Shown here: positions 25,359 through 37,226 of the stretch, piece after piece
Layout of the letters: each line of letters begins with the position of its first letter
Numbering within the stretch: position 1 is the first letter of the stretch
DNA from: Syngnathus acus
Taxonomy: Eukaryota > Chordata > Actinopteri > Syngnathiformes > Syngnathidae
DNA length: 64,000 nt
NCBI RefSeq assembly: GCF_901709675.1
Contig: NC_051087.1
Location: 4,607,001 to 4,671,000 of the forward strand
Direction of reading: 5' to 3'
Notes under the pieces: generated by a model
Seen by the model: only the letters and a program-made list of their open reading frames with translations
Told to the model about the DNA's origin: nothing
Databases searched by the model: none
Made by a program: the position numbers and the translations under genes

Positions 25359-27881
25359 ATGACGACCACGACGACATATCAAGGGATGGAGCCTAATGCT
25401 AAAAACAGCTCCAGGTAGGCTCATTTAAATCCATCACTACGTAAACCACCATTATGCCGTAAAGCAGCCAGACTAGCATCGTTAACAGACTCGTATCCCT
25501 TTGTCGGTTTCCGTTTACCATTGCATAGAAATTAGGAATCTATTGGTGCTGATGAGATCAAGGCCTTTTAAGTGAAGCTACCGCATTGATTGCAGGTCGC
25601 ACTACGTCTGTCATTTGTACACTTAGCAGCCCGCTAAACAATGATTAAACGAATCCACCAGGCCATTTGGACCACAACTGCCTTGCATCATTCTGACCGA
25701 GTTACTGTTTGCATGAATTTTTAGGAAAATAGAAACGAAAGATAAGCGAAAATGCTGGTTTCTTTGACCAGAATGGGATGTTTCCAATAGGGTGGGGCCA
25801 CCCGTGTACGTGGGCTTCCCCAGCAATCGAGATGCAAAGCTAACATTATGAAAAATAAAACTACTAGTTAACGGAGATATTGTCATTATTGATGAATACT
25901 AAAGTTGGGAATTTTAAAACGGATGAAAATGCACATTTTCTGGCCAACGTCTATGTAAAATGATCAAATTTCAAAGTTGCACTGGATTTTTTTTTTTTTT
26001 TTAATGCTACTTGGTGTCACCAGCTTGAGAACAAACAATATGCCACTCTTTTCGCAAGATACAGTTTGGCTCTTGTACTTGGAAAAGGTTAACTCCTCTT
26101 CCCGAATGTCAAATCTTGTTTCTCGTTAGCTATCGTTCGCTGTACTACTCATTGTTGCCACAAGATGGTACTGTTAAAGCAGCAGGATGGTGTGGAACTA
26201 TGCAGAAAAAGAGCATCAAGTTGGATGTTAGATGGGCGTGTATGACAGACAAAATGTGCTACACAAGTTGATTTTCTTTTTATGCCTAATTCACATTGCA
26301 GTCCACAGTTCCTGATAATAAACAACCTCATTAGATATACACGTAATGTCATAGTTGCATAACCTATGATGGAAAACATTCACCCACTGACCTGGCACTG
26401 CCCATCATTCTTCTCAGGGTTTTGCGTCCTCCCGGCGGCTCCTCCAACATTTCGTTCGGCTCCGACGAGAGCAAAACTCCCGCTCGCAAAGACAAGATGG
26501 CCTCCAGCGTTTTTGCCGAGCCAGAAGACCCTTATGCTAATCGAAGGAATAATCCGCCAGGTACTCTACTCCTCTTCATTTTGTGTAAATAATGTTTGTG
26601 TCATAGCAAAATCTTCATTTACTTGAGATTAGCACGCAGCCGTAGCAATGAATTCAGTTGTCCAGTGTAAAGATTCCAAAGATTAAATATTCACTAAAAC
26701 CTTAGCCCTAACCCTAACCCACACAAATCCCCATGCATCATGTCTACAAAAGGGTTAGCTTGATTAAGTGCCAAGATCTAAAATAAATAAAGAGAAATTC
26801 ACATTGGGTCATGTCGACACTGTTAGCGGTCAGCATTTTCCGATTGCGAAACAACGATACTCTCGGTTCCCCCCCCCCCCCCCCTTATGATTGCATAGCA
26901 AGATATTGCAGATCACATTGTTCTCTGCTTCCAGGTGGGAAGCCGACCGGCGTCCTGTGTGGCGAGTCGTCAGCCCCTCTTAGGAGAGGCGCAGTCAACT
27001 CAGCAGACGCCCCCTTGTTGGTAAAGGTCATTTGCCTGGTCATGAGGTTCACATAAGAGCCTAACATACAAACCAAGCCAGTACAAAAGAAAAAAAACCA
27101 CACGGGAACTTTTATCTCATCTACACGCTCTTTAGAAATATTGTCATTATTATTTACATGGCCGCAAGTACCGACCTCCTGTGTACAATAATGGATACGT
27201 CGCTTATGATTCCGCCTCATTGCAGTAAATGGCAGGATGGGAAAATTCAAACAGGAAGTGAAATCCACAACTTATTTTTGTTTACATTCTTTCCTCTTGC
27301 CAAGAGTACAAGTAAGGAAATTGTGGGAATGTTTGTGATAGTCACTTTAGATGTACCACATGACATCATAAATTAGTTTGATGGGATTTCATTTAAGCAA
27401 TAAAAGTTTGCTCTCTCTTTTTTGTGCAAAATGAGAAACCACAACCAAGTGGAGTGGCAACCAATTAAATGGATAATATTAGCGTCTTGACTATTTATAA
27501 TTCAAGGAAGATTTTCCATTCTGTGGTTTGATGACCGAATGTTCTTCCTTCTGTTCAGGAGGGAGACACACCTGTATGTGACAATGGTGAGTGTATTTTT
27601 GGTTCATCATCTTCATCATGTTAACAAAGTGTTGCATACAGGTTTTAAAATTCATGCCAAGGTGTGAGTAAAAACAAAAACAAAAAAAATCGAGCTCTGT
27701 TTTGTGGCCAATCATAACCACGTGTGTGTGTTTTTTTGTGACTCCAGGCAGTGACGCTGCTGACCCGGTGGTTGCTCCCCAGCGTCAGGATGATGCCCCC
27801 CCAGCTGAGGATCCGGCAACTGAACCACCCTCCGGACGTCGGAATCCCCCGGGAGGAAAGTCCAGCCTGATCTTAGGTTGA
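25359..27881 (+). CDS. jpt1: Jupiter microtubule-associated homolog 1 (HN1), complete, 5 exons
   Basis: Small, intrinsically disordered JUPITER-family protein linked to microtubules and cell-cycle signalling. Exons 25359-25414, 26418-26560, 26935-27020, 27559-27586 and 27748-27881 sum to 447 nt: 148 aa plus TGA (human about 154). It starts [19 protein letters not shown]. The family hallmark [15 protein letters not shown] follows, then [42 protein letters not shown] and the C-terminal [11 protein letters not shown]. No domain fold or membrane segment is expected. JPT2 is the alternative; the neighbours sumo2 and gga3 favour JPT1. All splice sites are GT-AG and phases agree throughout. Confidence 0.93.
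26703..26720 (+). repeat. Short interstitial telomere-like repeat
   Basis: Two and a half CCCTAA units (AGCCCTAACCCTAACCC) in jpt1 intron 2. Too short to show a telomere fusion. Confidence 0.5.
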
Positions 27882-29290
27882 ATCACTTCCAAAACAGCCC
27901 GCCGTCACTCCTTTCCTCCCTGATTCCTCTTCTCGAAATATCTCAAACTGGTACTTCAGACCTGCTCTTTGGTGTCTCCCTCGTGCCAGTTCTCTTCCAA
28001 ATCTCAATTGCTTTGTTTTGGTACCTCCTTGTCGGAACCATTCTTTGTACTGTTCTTATTTATTTTGACAGAAGCACTTTATGTCAGCCGTTCAAGAGAC
28101 TGCAAGGATCTCGAAAGAAAGCTTTCACTTTCGAATTGAGTTCTGAACCGCCCCGCATGCCCGTTTGGTCCTAACCAGAATCGCAAGTTACGAGACACTC
28201 CCTGTTGACAGTTTTTCAATTATCTTTTCTGTGATAAGAACATGTTGTTGTTGTATTGTGACTGCATGGGAAGTTGAACCTTTTTACTCGGTGTAAAGAA
28301 AGAACATAAGAACATCGGAAAATTCTTAATTCTGCCTTTTTGTATTGTAGTGGCAAAGCTCGTAATGTTTTAATCGCTCATATTCACTCTGAAGCAAAGT
28401 GTGCCTCTTTTGCGTTGGAAAACTCCGTCAAAGTCGGATTGTCTGCTTGCATGTAAAGCAGTGACACAGTTACATTGCGTTACATTGCAAAGTCAGCAGA
28501 ATGTTGTTGGGCCTGATGTTAAACAACATTTCCTACATTTGACAAGTGACCTTATGACACAGCTCGGCCTATGTTTGTTATTGTTATGTGTATACTACGT
28601 TCATTATTACACTGCTTGTATGGGTTAAAAAAAAAGACTTCAAACAGCCAAATTGTTGTGTGATGTTCCACTGTCATTGCAAATACTTCCCTGTGGCAAT
28701 CTGAACTGGGTTTTTTTATGTTTGGTTACATTTTTTGTCCTGATGCTGGATGTTGAAGTCGCTTACAAGGGTTTGAAGAAATGGCACAAGTGGAAAATTG
28801 GCATTAAAAATTAATTCAGATCTTGGCTGCTTGTTTTTATTAGCTTTTACCTTGTATTACTTTTTTTTTTTGTTGCTAATATTACTCAACATGTTTCATG
28901 TAACACCCCATGTTTTCTAATAATCTAACACAGTTTCTGGAACAGATCTCACTAATCTGCTTCCTGGAGGTGGACGCAACTACTCCAAATCTGGTTTTAA
29001 TTAGATCATTTTAGAACGCCACCATATTGTTAATTTAGTAGCTGTTTCTTTTTCCGCTTTTTTTTTTTTTTTTTTACTTTCGTGTACATTTTTTTGCATT
29101 TTTTAGAAACATGAACGTTTTCTATTTTTTTTTATTATTATTTAAAGGAAAACGTTTTTATTTTGTGGTTAAAATAATGGATCAATCATTATTATCAATC
29201 AGTCTTGGTATTCGAATAATATTTAACAAAAACAAATGAAAGTCAAAGTGCTTCACATGATTCTAATAATGAAACGCCCACGCGTCAGGT
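27882..29290. other. jpt1 3' UTR and downstream intergenic sequence
   Basis: No supported gene. The jpt1 3' UTR probably runs several hundred bases here. Its poly(A) signal is not obvious; ATTAAAAATTAA near 28803 is a weak candidate. Poly-T runs lie at about 28861-28870 and 29060-29075. Confidence 0.45.
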
Positions 29291-29301
29291 TTACTCAAAC
29301 C

Positions 29302-29323
29302 GAAAGTGAAAGAAAAGTGAAAG
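29302..29323 (+). promoter_or_regulatory. ISRE-like element (tandem GAAA repeats)
   Basis: GAAAGTGAAA followed at once by GAAAAGTGAAAG gives four GAAA units with the two-base spacing of an interferon-stimulated response/IRF element. A GC-box-like GGGCGGGAA follows at 29329-29337. Further right, TATGCTTTAG/GTGAGT (29458-29473) looks like the 5' splice site of an untranslated first exon. It could serve the B7-like gene 1.2 kb downstream; that link is inference. Confidence 0.5.
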
Positions 29324-29369
29324 TAGTGGGCGGGAATATCTGCGCGTATTCGACCAACGAACCGCGAAA

Positions 29370-29467
29370 GACGAAGACAAATGTGCAGCTGCTGTGTGGA
29401 GAACAGAACATTGCCTTTTCCTCCAATACACAAACGCCCACCGGCAACCACCAACGATATGCTTTAG
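29370..29467 (+). other. Candidate noncoding first exon of the B7-like gene
   Basis: About 100 bp ending at a strong donor (GTGAGT at 29468), downstream of the ISRE-like promoter. The next acceptor in line is TTTGCAG ending at 30623, ten bases before the B7-like start codon. The 5' end is not defined by the sequence. Confidence 0.35.
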
Positions 29468-30426
29468 GTGAGTCAACATGTTCACGTTTAATGTGTGTTT
29501 GACTGTTTATGTCCACGTCACGTGTATATTGTGTAATATACTAGTTGTAAGGAGCTTTACGAAATTGATGAGCTGCATAGAACATACTATTACCGAGAAC
29601 ATTTGGGGATCGACTTTCCTTTAAGCAATGCAGGCAAGGGCTTGGCGGAACTAGGTCACTCTGTGCTGTTGTCTGTCACCATTTATAGGCCTTTCTAACA
29701 CGACCCACCTATTTCCAGGGTAGGCCATCCAGCCTAATGGAAATTTGGGATTTTGAGGATTTTTTTTCCCCTCCGCAAACGGTCCCTGGGCTGCATGTTT
29801 GAGACCGTTTCCTCACAATACTCCTAATGCAAAAAAAAAAAAGAAAAGCAGATGCAATATATGTAAACCAGGCTTGTTGTGGCCTGTTTAGTGTAGTGGA
29901 GCACAAGATTAATCTGCTGATAATCATTTAAATCACACATTGACCAACTGCATCTAGACTCCATGTAGGGTTGTTGTTTTGTATCATACCTTTGACTATT
30001 TCTTGTCACTTTTTTATTTTATTTATTACTTTATATATTTTTTGGTAGACGAGTACTCCATTCCTTGAGAAAATGTGGAGGTACAGCTGCTCCCGCATAG
30101 TGAACTCTCTGGACACCACTCTTCCTGTTCTGCTTTTACTTAAAGTTCATATTAAAAATAGCACCGTGGGAAAATGAGAGTCCACCAAAAGAAAGGATGA
30201 ACAAAAATCTCACACTGTATTGATGTAATTGGTTCAAATGAGACACGCTAAAAATAACAAGGATCCCTCAAATGATGTCACGATAAAACAATCAATTTCC
30301 TTGTCTCAAATAATAGCTTGGTGATTTAGCAATTTTGGACTGTGCAGCTCATTTCTTGGTCTATGGTCCACTTCTGATAAGATGACTCATTTCATTGTGC
30401 AGTGCAACAACAACCTTCCTTCACTG

Positions 30427-30520
30427 AATGAGTAAATATAATCTGAAAAGAAAAGTGAAATAGCAACAGCTAACATCCTCCATTAAATGAGTAAATATAA
30501 ACCCGAAAAGAAAAGTGAAA
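30427..30520 (+). repeat. Tandem duplication carrying IRF-like GAAA motifs
   Basis: AATGAGTAAATATAA followed by GAAAAGAAAAGTGAAA occurs at about 30427-30460 and again at about 30486-30520, period near 59 bp. Each copy ends in AAAAGTGAAA, part of an IRF/ISRE consensus. It lies 110-200 bp upstream of the B7-like start codon. Confidence 0.7.
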
Positions 30521-30633
30521 ACATCAACTGCTCGTTCTCCGGAGGATTGCGCAATCGTTCATTTCGGCTTGTTGGACCGATTTAGAGGCGAAAAGAAGTG
30601 ACTTTTGCCTTGTCCATTTGCAGATGAATGACC

Positions 30634-33600
30634 ATGGGCTTTGCGGATTTTGTTTTGTGGCTCCTGACGGTGCTCTGCGTTGGTGCGCAACAAACACGGG
30701 AACGTAAGTTTTGTTCTTCGGTGTATACATACAAAAAAAATATCAATTTGAGATAATACTTGAGAGAATACTTTTTTCCATGTATGTGTGAAACTGTGAT
30801 TTCTTTTTTTGGACAGCTTTTATTAGAGTGCACTGTACGAATGAGTGCTTGGGCCAGTACGGTCAACCATCTGTGGTGGAATGCGTGATCAGGATGGCCC
30901 CAGAGGCCAAAGACGATAGCGTGCGCATCGTCGTGTGGAAAAGAGGCGGCTCGACCCTGCTGAAGTTTCACAACAATCAATTTGATCCCACATCGCCGCC
31001 GGGCTATTCATTTGCCGAGCCGTCGTGGAATAGCAAGTCCTTGAACGTGTCCCTGCTAATCGCCAACACCTCTGTGATCAACCACGGCAACTATTCGTGC
31101 ATGGTGATGACCGACAGCGGATCAGACAACAAGTCAGCCAGCCTTCATGTCACGGGTGAGAGTCCTGTAATACAGGAGAATCGATTATTCTATCAATTTT
31201 TCCATCCAATCCAATTTGATATGCATTGAAGCGTGTTTAAAAAAAAAAACATGACTATTTTTTGCAACCCCATTTTGAGTATTAGTGATAAAATATCAAC
31301 TAAATGTTGTTTCATTTGATTGAATAAAAAATATGTCTTGTTATATTCCAATTAAATTGCAACTTTTATATGTAATATTCAGATGTTTTTTTAATGTAAC
31401 TTTTTTGCCTTTGCTGTCACTCTTAGCCAAATACAAGACACCTAGCATCCACACCACCTCGACAAACGTCGGCCCAGCCTCGCTAGTCACCCTGACATGT
31501 CGCTCGGAAGGCGGCTACCCCAAGGGCCGGTTGGGTTGGTTTGTCGGGACGACAGGGCAGGGGGAAAGTGCTGAAACTGTGGCCGAGGCGATGGGAAACG
31601 GACTCTTCAGCCTGTCCAGCGAGCTGACTCTGTCGCTAGGGCGGGACGCCTCCAAGTACACCTGCATGGTGTTCAACGCCAGTGGCGGCAAAGACAGCGA
31701 GGCCAGTGTGGTGCTACCTGACCATGCGCAGGTTGCAGGTAGGCCAACACAAATTCTATTGACCTAAAGTCCGGTGATTGATTCGACCTAAAAATTTGTT
31801 CCAAAACTTTTGAGTGGTTTGCATTTCGTTCCACAGCATGTATATATAGACTGGTTCTCTGACAACCCGAACGTTGTGGGTCCGATCTTCAACTCTTCTG
31901 ACCATGTCGAAGTGACGAGTAAATGATTAATAAATTTATCTTTGGCTTTTTTTGTAGCCGGCTCGTTTCAAATCAGCCTGAACTCAAAGAGCGTGAGAAG
32001 ACGAGTGCTTATTTTTAGTTCTGTAACAAAACAAAGTTTAGGTGGAAGTGAAAGACAAGTTCAAACTGGTACTGACAGAAATGAATTTTGAAAACAAACA
32101 AAGCATAAAAAAAGTATGCTTTTTTTTTTGTATCTTTTCCATGACAAGAAGCGTCTTGATTTAATCAGATCTGTCAGATTTACATGCTGTGCGTAGTTTA
32201 GATTTCACAAAAGCAAAAGCATGCAAACATGTTTGGCTCCAGATAAGATGAAAGCTACCTTTATTATTTATTCAGAACTGGGTCGATGGTTGCGACTCGC
32301 AACTTTAGTTTTGGTTGCTGTTGCATGCGCTGTGTCACAACACTATATCATATCGCCACATCATATTCCATTAACCCTTGAACTTTTTTTATATATTGAA
32401 ACCACTTCACATGCACGTCAAGACGAGATAAAATCTTTTAATGTCACTTTGCTAGTTGCACAATAACCTAAATTTGTTTAGCTACTAACAGTGACACCCT
32501 CATTGCACATATTTCTTTTTTTAAGGTCAGAAAGAGAAAATAAATATTGTGTTTCTGTGTGACAAAGAAAATATTTCCAATCATTTTTCACTCTAAGCTG
32601 ACGCAATAGACACTTAGAGCTGTCATGTTTTGTTTCTCTTTGTAGGGATAGAACAAGAGCCGCCAGCGAAAGACTCGGATGTGGCGCGTAGAGTCGTGGC
32701 ACCGTTGGTGGTCATCGGGTCGCTGATTGTTGGACTGCTGCTGTTTTGGGTGCTCAGGGGGAAATGTTCTAAAAGTAAGTGTACTTTACAATGAAACAAG
32801 ATTTGAACATAAAGTTGCATAACAAAGTCAAGTGAGGAGGTTAGCAGGTTAGCTCACGTTGTAACCGCAAACAGGTTCTCCCATCTCATGCTAGTTCAAG
32901 CATGCACAATAGTTGGGTTGTGCCAGATTTGAGTTTGGCCATCCCAAGTAGAGCAATCCACAATAACCTCAGTTTAGGATATATTATATCCCAGAGCTGT
33001 CACGATCCAATCTTTTTAGAATCAAATTGTTCTTTGATAAATCAAATAATTATGTAAAGTTTTATTTTGCATAAACATGTTTTAGATTTTTTTTTTCATG
33101 ATTACGTTTTATGAACTATACTAGTTGTTTATTTGGTATTGTGATCAATAAACAGTCTAAAATTATTTGGACAATTTGAAATCAATAAATCATGCCTCGA
33201 AGTCATACCTCGATAATTAAGATAGTTGTCGATTCATTTGATAATTGATTAAACCAATCGATTAATTTTGACACCTCTAATATGAAAACTAGGGTCTTTT
33301 TTTTCCTAAATAGAAAGATTCAAAGTTAAAAGAAGATTTGATTCCACAGCTCACTGTCTATTCTTATCCGATTCAGTTTCCATCCACAGATTAGCCAAAT
33401 TCATGGTTTACTTTCTCTTGGTTTGGGTAATATTCTGTCTAATCCAATTTTCATCCTGGATTGGGGCAAATTTTGACTTTGTTCTGTTTAATTTTGGCGG
33501 GTTTGGTTAAGGGCGTATTGTGGATTACTTAAGCCCCAATTTCGATTCCTTGGTTCGGACACTCACCTCACTACTATTCTAGTTTAGTCCAATTTGCATC

Positions 33601-33818
33601 TCAAGATTATAGTAATTAGTTACATGACATAATATTTGTTCCAGGGGAACCGGATCCTCCAGTTGAAACAGATCCAGAGCAAGGTAAGCCTGTGCAAATG
33701 TGAGCCTTTCTAAATGAAATGTTTTGCTTATTCTCACGTATGTCTTATGTTCTTCAATAAAGGTAAACCACAGGATCTCCTTATGGGGACTTCTGAATGT
33801 CAGGAAAGCGACCCATGA
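30634..33818 (+). CDS. B7-family (CD274/CD80-86/butyrophilin-like) two-Ig membrane protein, complete
   Basis: Probable type I immune co-signalling ligand. Exons 30634-30703, 30817-31155, 31427-31738, 32646-32774, 33645-33683 and 33763-33818 sum to 945 nt: 314 aa plus TGA. Exon 1 is a signal peptide (FVLWLLTVLCVGA). Exon 2 is a V-type Ig domain (VVECVIRM, IVVWKRG, GNYSCMVMTDSG) with an extra Cys pair near its start (VHCTNECLG) and N-glycosylation sites NVS, NTS, NYS and NKS. Exon 3 is a C-type Ig domain (LTCRSEGGYPKGRLGWF, YTCMVFNASG). Exon 4 holds a transmembrane helix (APLVVIGSLIVGLLLFWVL) with RGK after it. Exons 5-6 give a short acidic tail without a clear ITIM or ITAM. Every intron is phase 1 and there is one domain per exon, the classic B7/butyrophilin plan. 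YPKG in the C domain recalls PD-L1. I cannot say which B7 member it is. Confidence 0.75.
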
Positions 33819-35412
33819 GGTATTTACTGCAACTAAATGACAATTTTGTTACTTATTACCCAACTTTGACACTTTGGCATTTGTCCCTTTTTTGTTAGGA
33901 AATGCTCTATACGATGTCTTCACTGATTTACCGGCAAAGAAATCACGAATCAGCATTCCTCCCCTCAGCTTTGCTTTGCACTCAATAAGTTACTGCATGA
34001 ATTATGATTGTTCACTTGAGCTGCAATTTATCAAATTGATGTAAGCTATGTTAAACTGATCTTGAATGGGTAAGAGAGCAATGTGGGGTATGAACCGCAC
34101 ATTTTAAAAAGTAAGCTATTTGAATGAATTCAAACGTTCCATTGCACTCATTGGTTGACTAAATATTAGTTCGCCACACTTATCAATAAAAGAAATCATT
34201 GGATGCTCAGTAAGACAGAAATCAATAAGAAAATATTAAGAGTGACTACAGAGGTTGAAAACATTTACAGAGACTGGAAAGTTCAGATTACACAAACACG
34301 TACCATGCAGTTTCTGTTGTTTCCTTGATCAGTATCAGGAAGTGTGTTTGCGTAGGTGTGTGTAGGATTTGAAATCTCTTTCACTTTACATATCAACCTG
34401 TCATGGTAAATATAGCAAAAGAATTATATTTGTAACACTGTAACACTAATTCTTGTGTAAATCAATGCTCAGCATTTTAGGACTATATGTAGCAATACCT
34501 GGAAAACAGACAAAATAAATGACTGCGTGTTTCCAGGTCTAATATGCCTTTCAAAGTACTCACATTTTTTTGTATTCTATGAGCAAAAGCATCACCATCA
34601 TTTGCCTATGTGTAGATAAAACAATTCAATTCTGTTTTTTTTATTTTTTAAATTTAAGTTCTCGTGCTACCTTGTTGTCTAGTAGCACTCACAAAGTGAC
34701 CCATGTTGGAAACCAAACACACATCATTTATAGATGACATAACATTTTATCAGTATGTGCAAAAGTACAAGATTCAAGTCCAAAACAAAATGATGAATCA
34801 TTAACTTGACTAACATTGCCGCTTGCCTGTATTATGCTGTTTTGATGATGTACTTTCAATGAATCTCCCCCCCCCCTCCCCTCACACCGATAGGAAAGTG
34901 GATTTGTCCATGTGTTTGTTTCTAATCTGTACAGTTTCGAGATTTGATATTTGCTTTTATATGCACAACGCAATGCAGAATTTATAATAAATGGGATTTG
35001 TCTTTGTTTTCTGTTAACTATATTCAGCGACTCGACACTGCCGCCTAGTGTACAAAGACCACCACGATGTTATGACATTGAAAACAAATGGCAAGCTCTG
35101 CCTGGTGATTTAGTAAAATGTCATTTCAACAAAAACGGCCAATTATTTCATTTATGATAGGAAAGGCAAGTAATGTATCAAATTGTGATGTTAATTGATT
35201 AAGTCGTTTTCTGAGATTTAAGTCCAAAAGACTTTAAACGTATTGGCTAAATGCACATACAAATATATTTTCTCATTGATTTATATCTCTGAAAAACTCT
35301 TCCCTCGTTCATGTACAATATTGAAAAGCTCTCCAAACACTTTTTCCTTTCGCTTTGGCTTTTTAAACGTCATGAACGCTACAAAGGGTGCCAAGCGTTT
35401 GGTTTCGTCGAG

Positions 35413-35426
35413 CCAGCAGAGGGCAG
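35413..35426 (+). promoter_or_regulatory. CTCF-like motif between B7-like gene and septin-9
   Basis: CCAGCAGAGGGCAG matches the CTCF core CCASYAGRKGGCRS at all 14 positions by eye. It sits about 1 kb upstream of the septin-9 first exon, a plausible boundary site. Binding is inferred. Confidence 0.5.
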
Positions 35427-35871
35427 CAAATAGACGTCAAACGTATCGTTACAGATTAAACAAACTACACTAAAACAAAACAAAAAAAGAAATTAGTTTG
35501 TTCAAAAACTTATGGAAACTAAAATCTTAACTACAAATGAAAATCCCAAACCATTACAACTGTGATTATGAAACTTCCTTCAAATAAACGCCAATCAGTA
35601 GTATTAAAAATACTGTTGTCATTATTTTATTTGCAATACCGGCAAAATGTACAAAGTAGGTCTTTAATTTAGGAGACTTTTCAAATTCTCATGTCATGTA
35701 TATTGTAATATAGTTTTAGTTAAGAATTAAAAAATGAACTCCTTCAAGGCGCACAATATTTTTTTTTTTAACAAAATGTTGCAACATCTCCTTGTTATTA
35801 AAAAGAAAGACACTTTAGAATTTTGGTATATTCACAAGAAACATTGAATTGACACACATCAGTTTGCTTTT

Positions 35872-35935
35872 GCCGGCCACATAAAATGATGTGACGGGCC
35901 AGATCTGGCCCCCGGGCCTTGAGTTTGCCACATCC
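35872..35935. repeat. Dispersed repeat fragment, copy 2
   Basis: GCCGGCCACATAAAATGATG, then GATCTGGCCCCCGGGCCTTG and AGTTTGCCACA. It is homologous to 16410-16465. GGCCCCCGGGCC is nearly palindromic. The family is not identified. Confidence 0.75.
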
Positions 35936-36462
35936 CCTACAAGTAGTCTGCATTTTATTTTCTTGCTTGGGAGGCATCACCAAGTTTTTGCGACATAACA
36001 AGAGCCCGAGACAAATTGTCTCAATATTTCATTAATATGACCTGTAACCCAAGTCAGTTGCATGAGTGACTAGATTGACCAAATCTATTCCAACCCAGGA
36101 AGTTGTATCCCAACGGCAACACACCTGATTCAAACAATCAGGATTATTTCCAGGCTTTTGCAAAGCTTGCTGAACAGGAGCTCTTGAGAACTAGATTTAG
36201 GCACATCTCCCCAATATGGTGGCAGCTTCTCAAAACAAAAACCCTCCTACATATACGTCATGGCAGGGGGGGGGGGGGGATTCCTCACCAACCCCCCCTC
36301 CCTTTAATAGGCGCGTGCTGTCTTGCATCTCAGCATCCTCACCACACAGCCAATCACGCCACGCATCCAGCTCTGTGTGCTGCACGGAGTCACGCTCTAA
36401 TTAGACTGTAAAGTGAGCAAGATTTCTTCTTCTGCTTCTCCGTACAAGTGGAAACAGACAGC

Positions 36463-36484
36463 ATGAAGAAAACTCCAAATCCGG
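36463..36484 (+). CDS. septin9: septin-9 alternative first coding exon A (MKKTPNP...)
   Basis: ATG AAG AAA ACT CCA AAT CCG G, then a GTAAGG donor, phase 1. Spliced to 54039 it reads MKKTPNPALKRSFEV. The human long isoform begins MKKS before the same ALKRSFEV junction, so position and first residues agree, although the human exon is longer. The ATG follows a CA-rich, TATA-poor stretch in which GAAACAGACAGC directly precedes it. Confidence 0.6.
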
Positions 36485-37175
36485 GTAAGGACATTTTTCA
36501 ATAGACTTGTGTTATTTCTGATGATTTGTTGAGATTTTATCTTGTCTTTGTGTCTGTAGTAAAGCCTCAATTAAAAGTTGGTTTTGGTCAGTGTATCTCT
36601 TTTGGGAGTATTTTGGAGGACAGTTGTGCATGAAGCACCCAAGGGTGCGCCACTAGGTCCCCTGGCTTTTAAAGTCAGATGTTCATCCCAGATGACCTTT
36701 TTTTCTCTCTGTGGATGCACCGGCTCCCTCAGGGACTCTGGCCTCATTGTGCTCTCACAGTATTCTGCTTTTGTGTATGGAAGTTTTTGGACTGTGCATA
36801 GGATGGACAATCACACTCCCCAGACATTTTTTTACGTACCGACCTAACTGCATTGAGGGCAAATGAGTTCGAACTTTTGCTGGTCTAAAAAGCGCTACAT
36901 GCATTTCATAGCATTGTGTGACATGCAATATTTGAGTACTTTTAAAAAATATATATATTTTCTGCCATATTTGGCTTCTAATGTTTTGACTCTTTCAAGG
37001 TTTAAAAATTCTACAGTGAAGCCCCCAAAAATATTATAGCTGGTTTTCTTGACGATTTGCGAGTGGAATAAACAAGTGAAGATTGACGTAGAGTATTCTG
37101 ATAAAATAGCAGAGCGTATTGACCAAATTCATATTATACAGCAGTGCCTTGCGATTATATAGTAGTGGCTAAACT

Positions 37176-37226
<51 letters not shown>

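Larger units (their letters stand above)
33819..36462. other. B7-like 3' UTR and intergenic region before septin-9
   Basis: AATAAA signals at about 34186 and 34513 may end the B7-like transcript. The rest holds a repeat copy (35872-35935), a CTCF-like motif (35413-35426), a run of G (about 36267-36279), and then the septin-9 most-distal promoter. No gene is supported. Confidence 0.5.

Noticed and set aside
26703-26720. Telomeric repeat as a sign of chromosome fusion
   Set aside because: Fewer than three units; such short runs occur by chance.
32221-32466. 81-codon frame with a hydrophobic stretch in a B7-like intron
   Set aside because: No flanking splice sites of matching phase, and no similarity; the real transmembrane exon is at 32646-32774.
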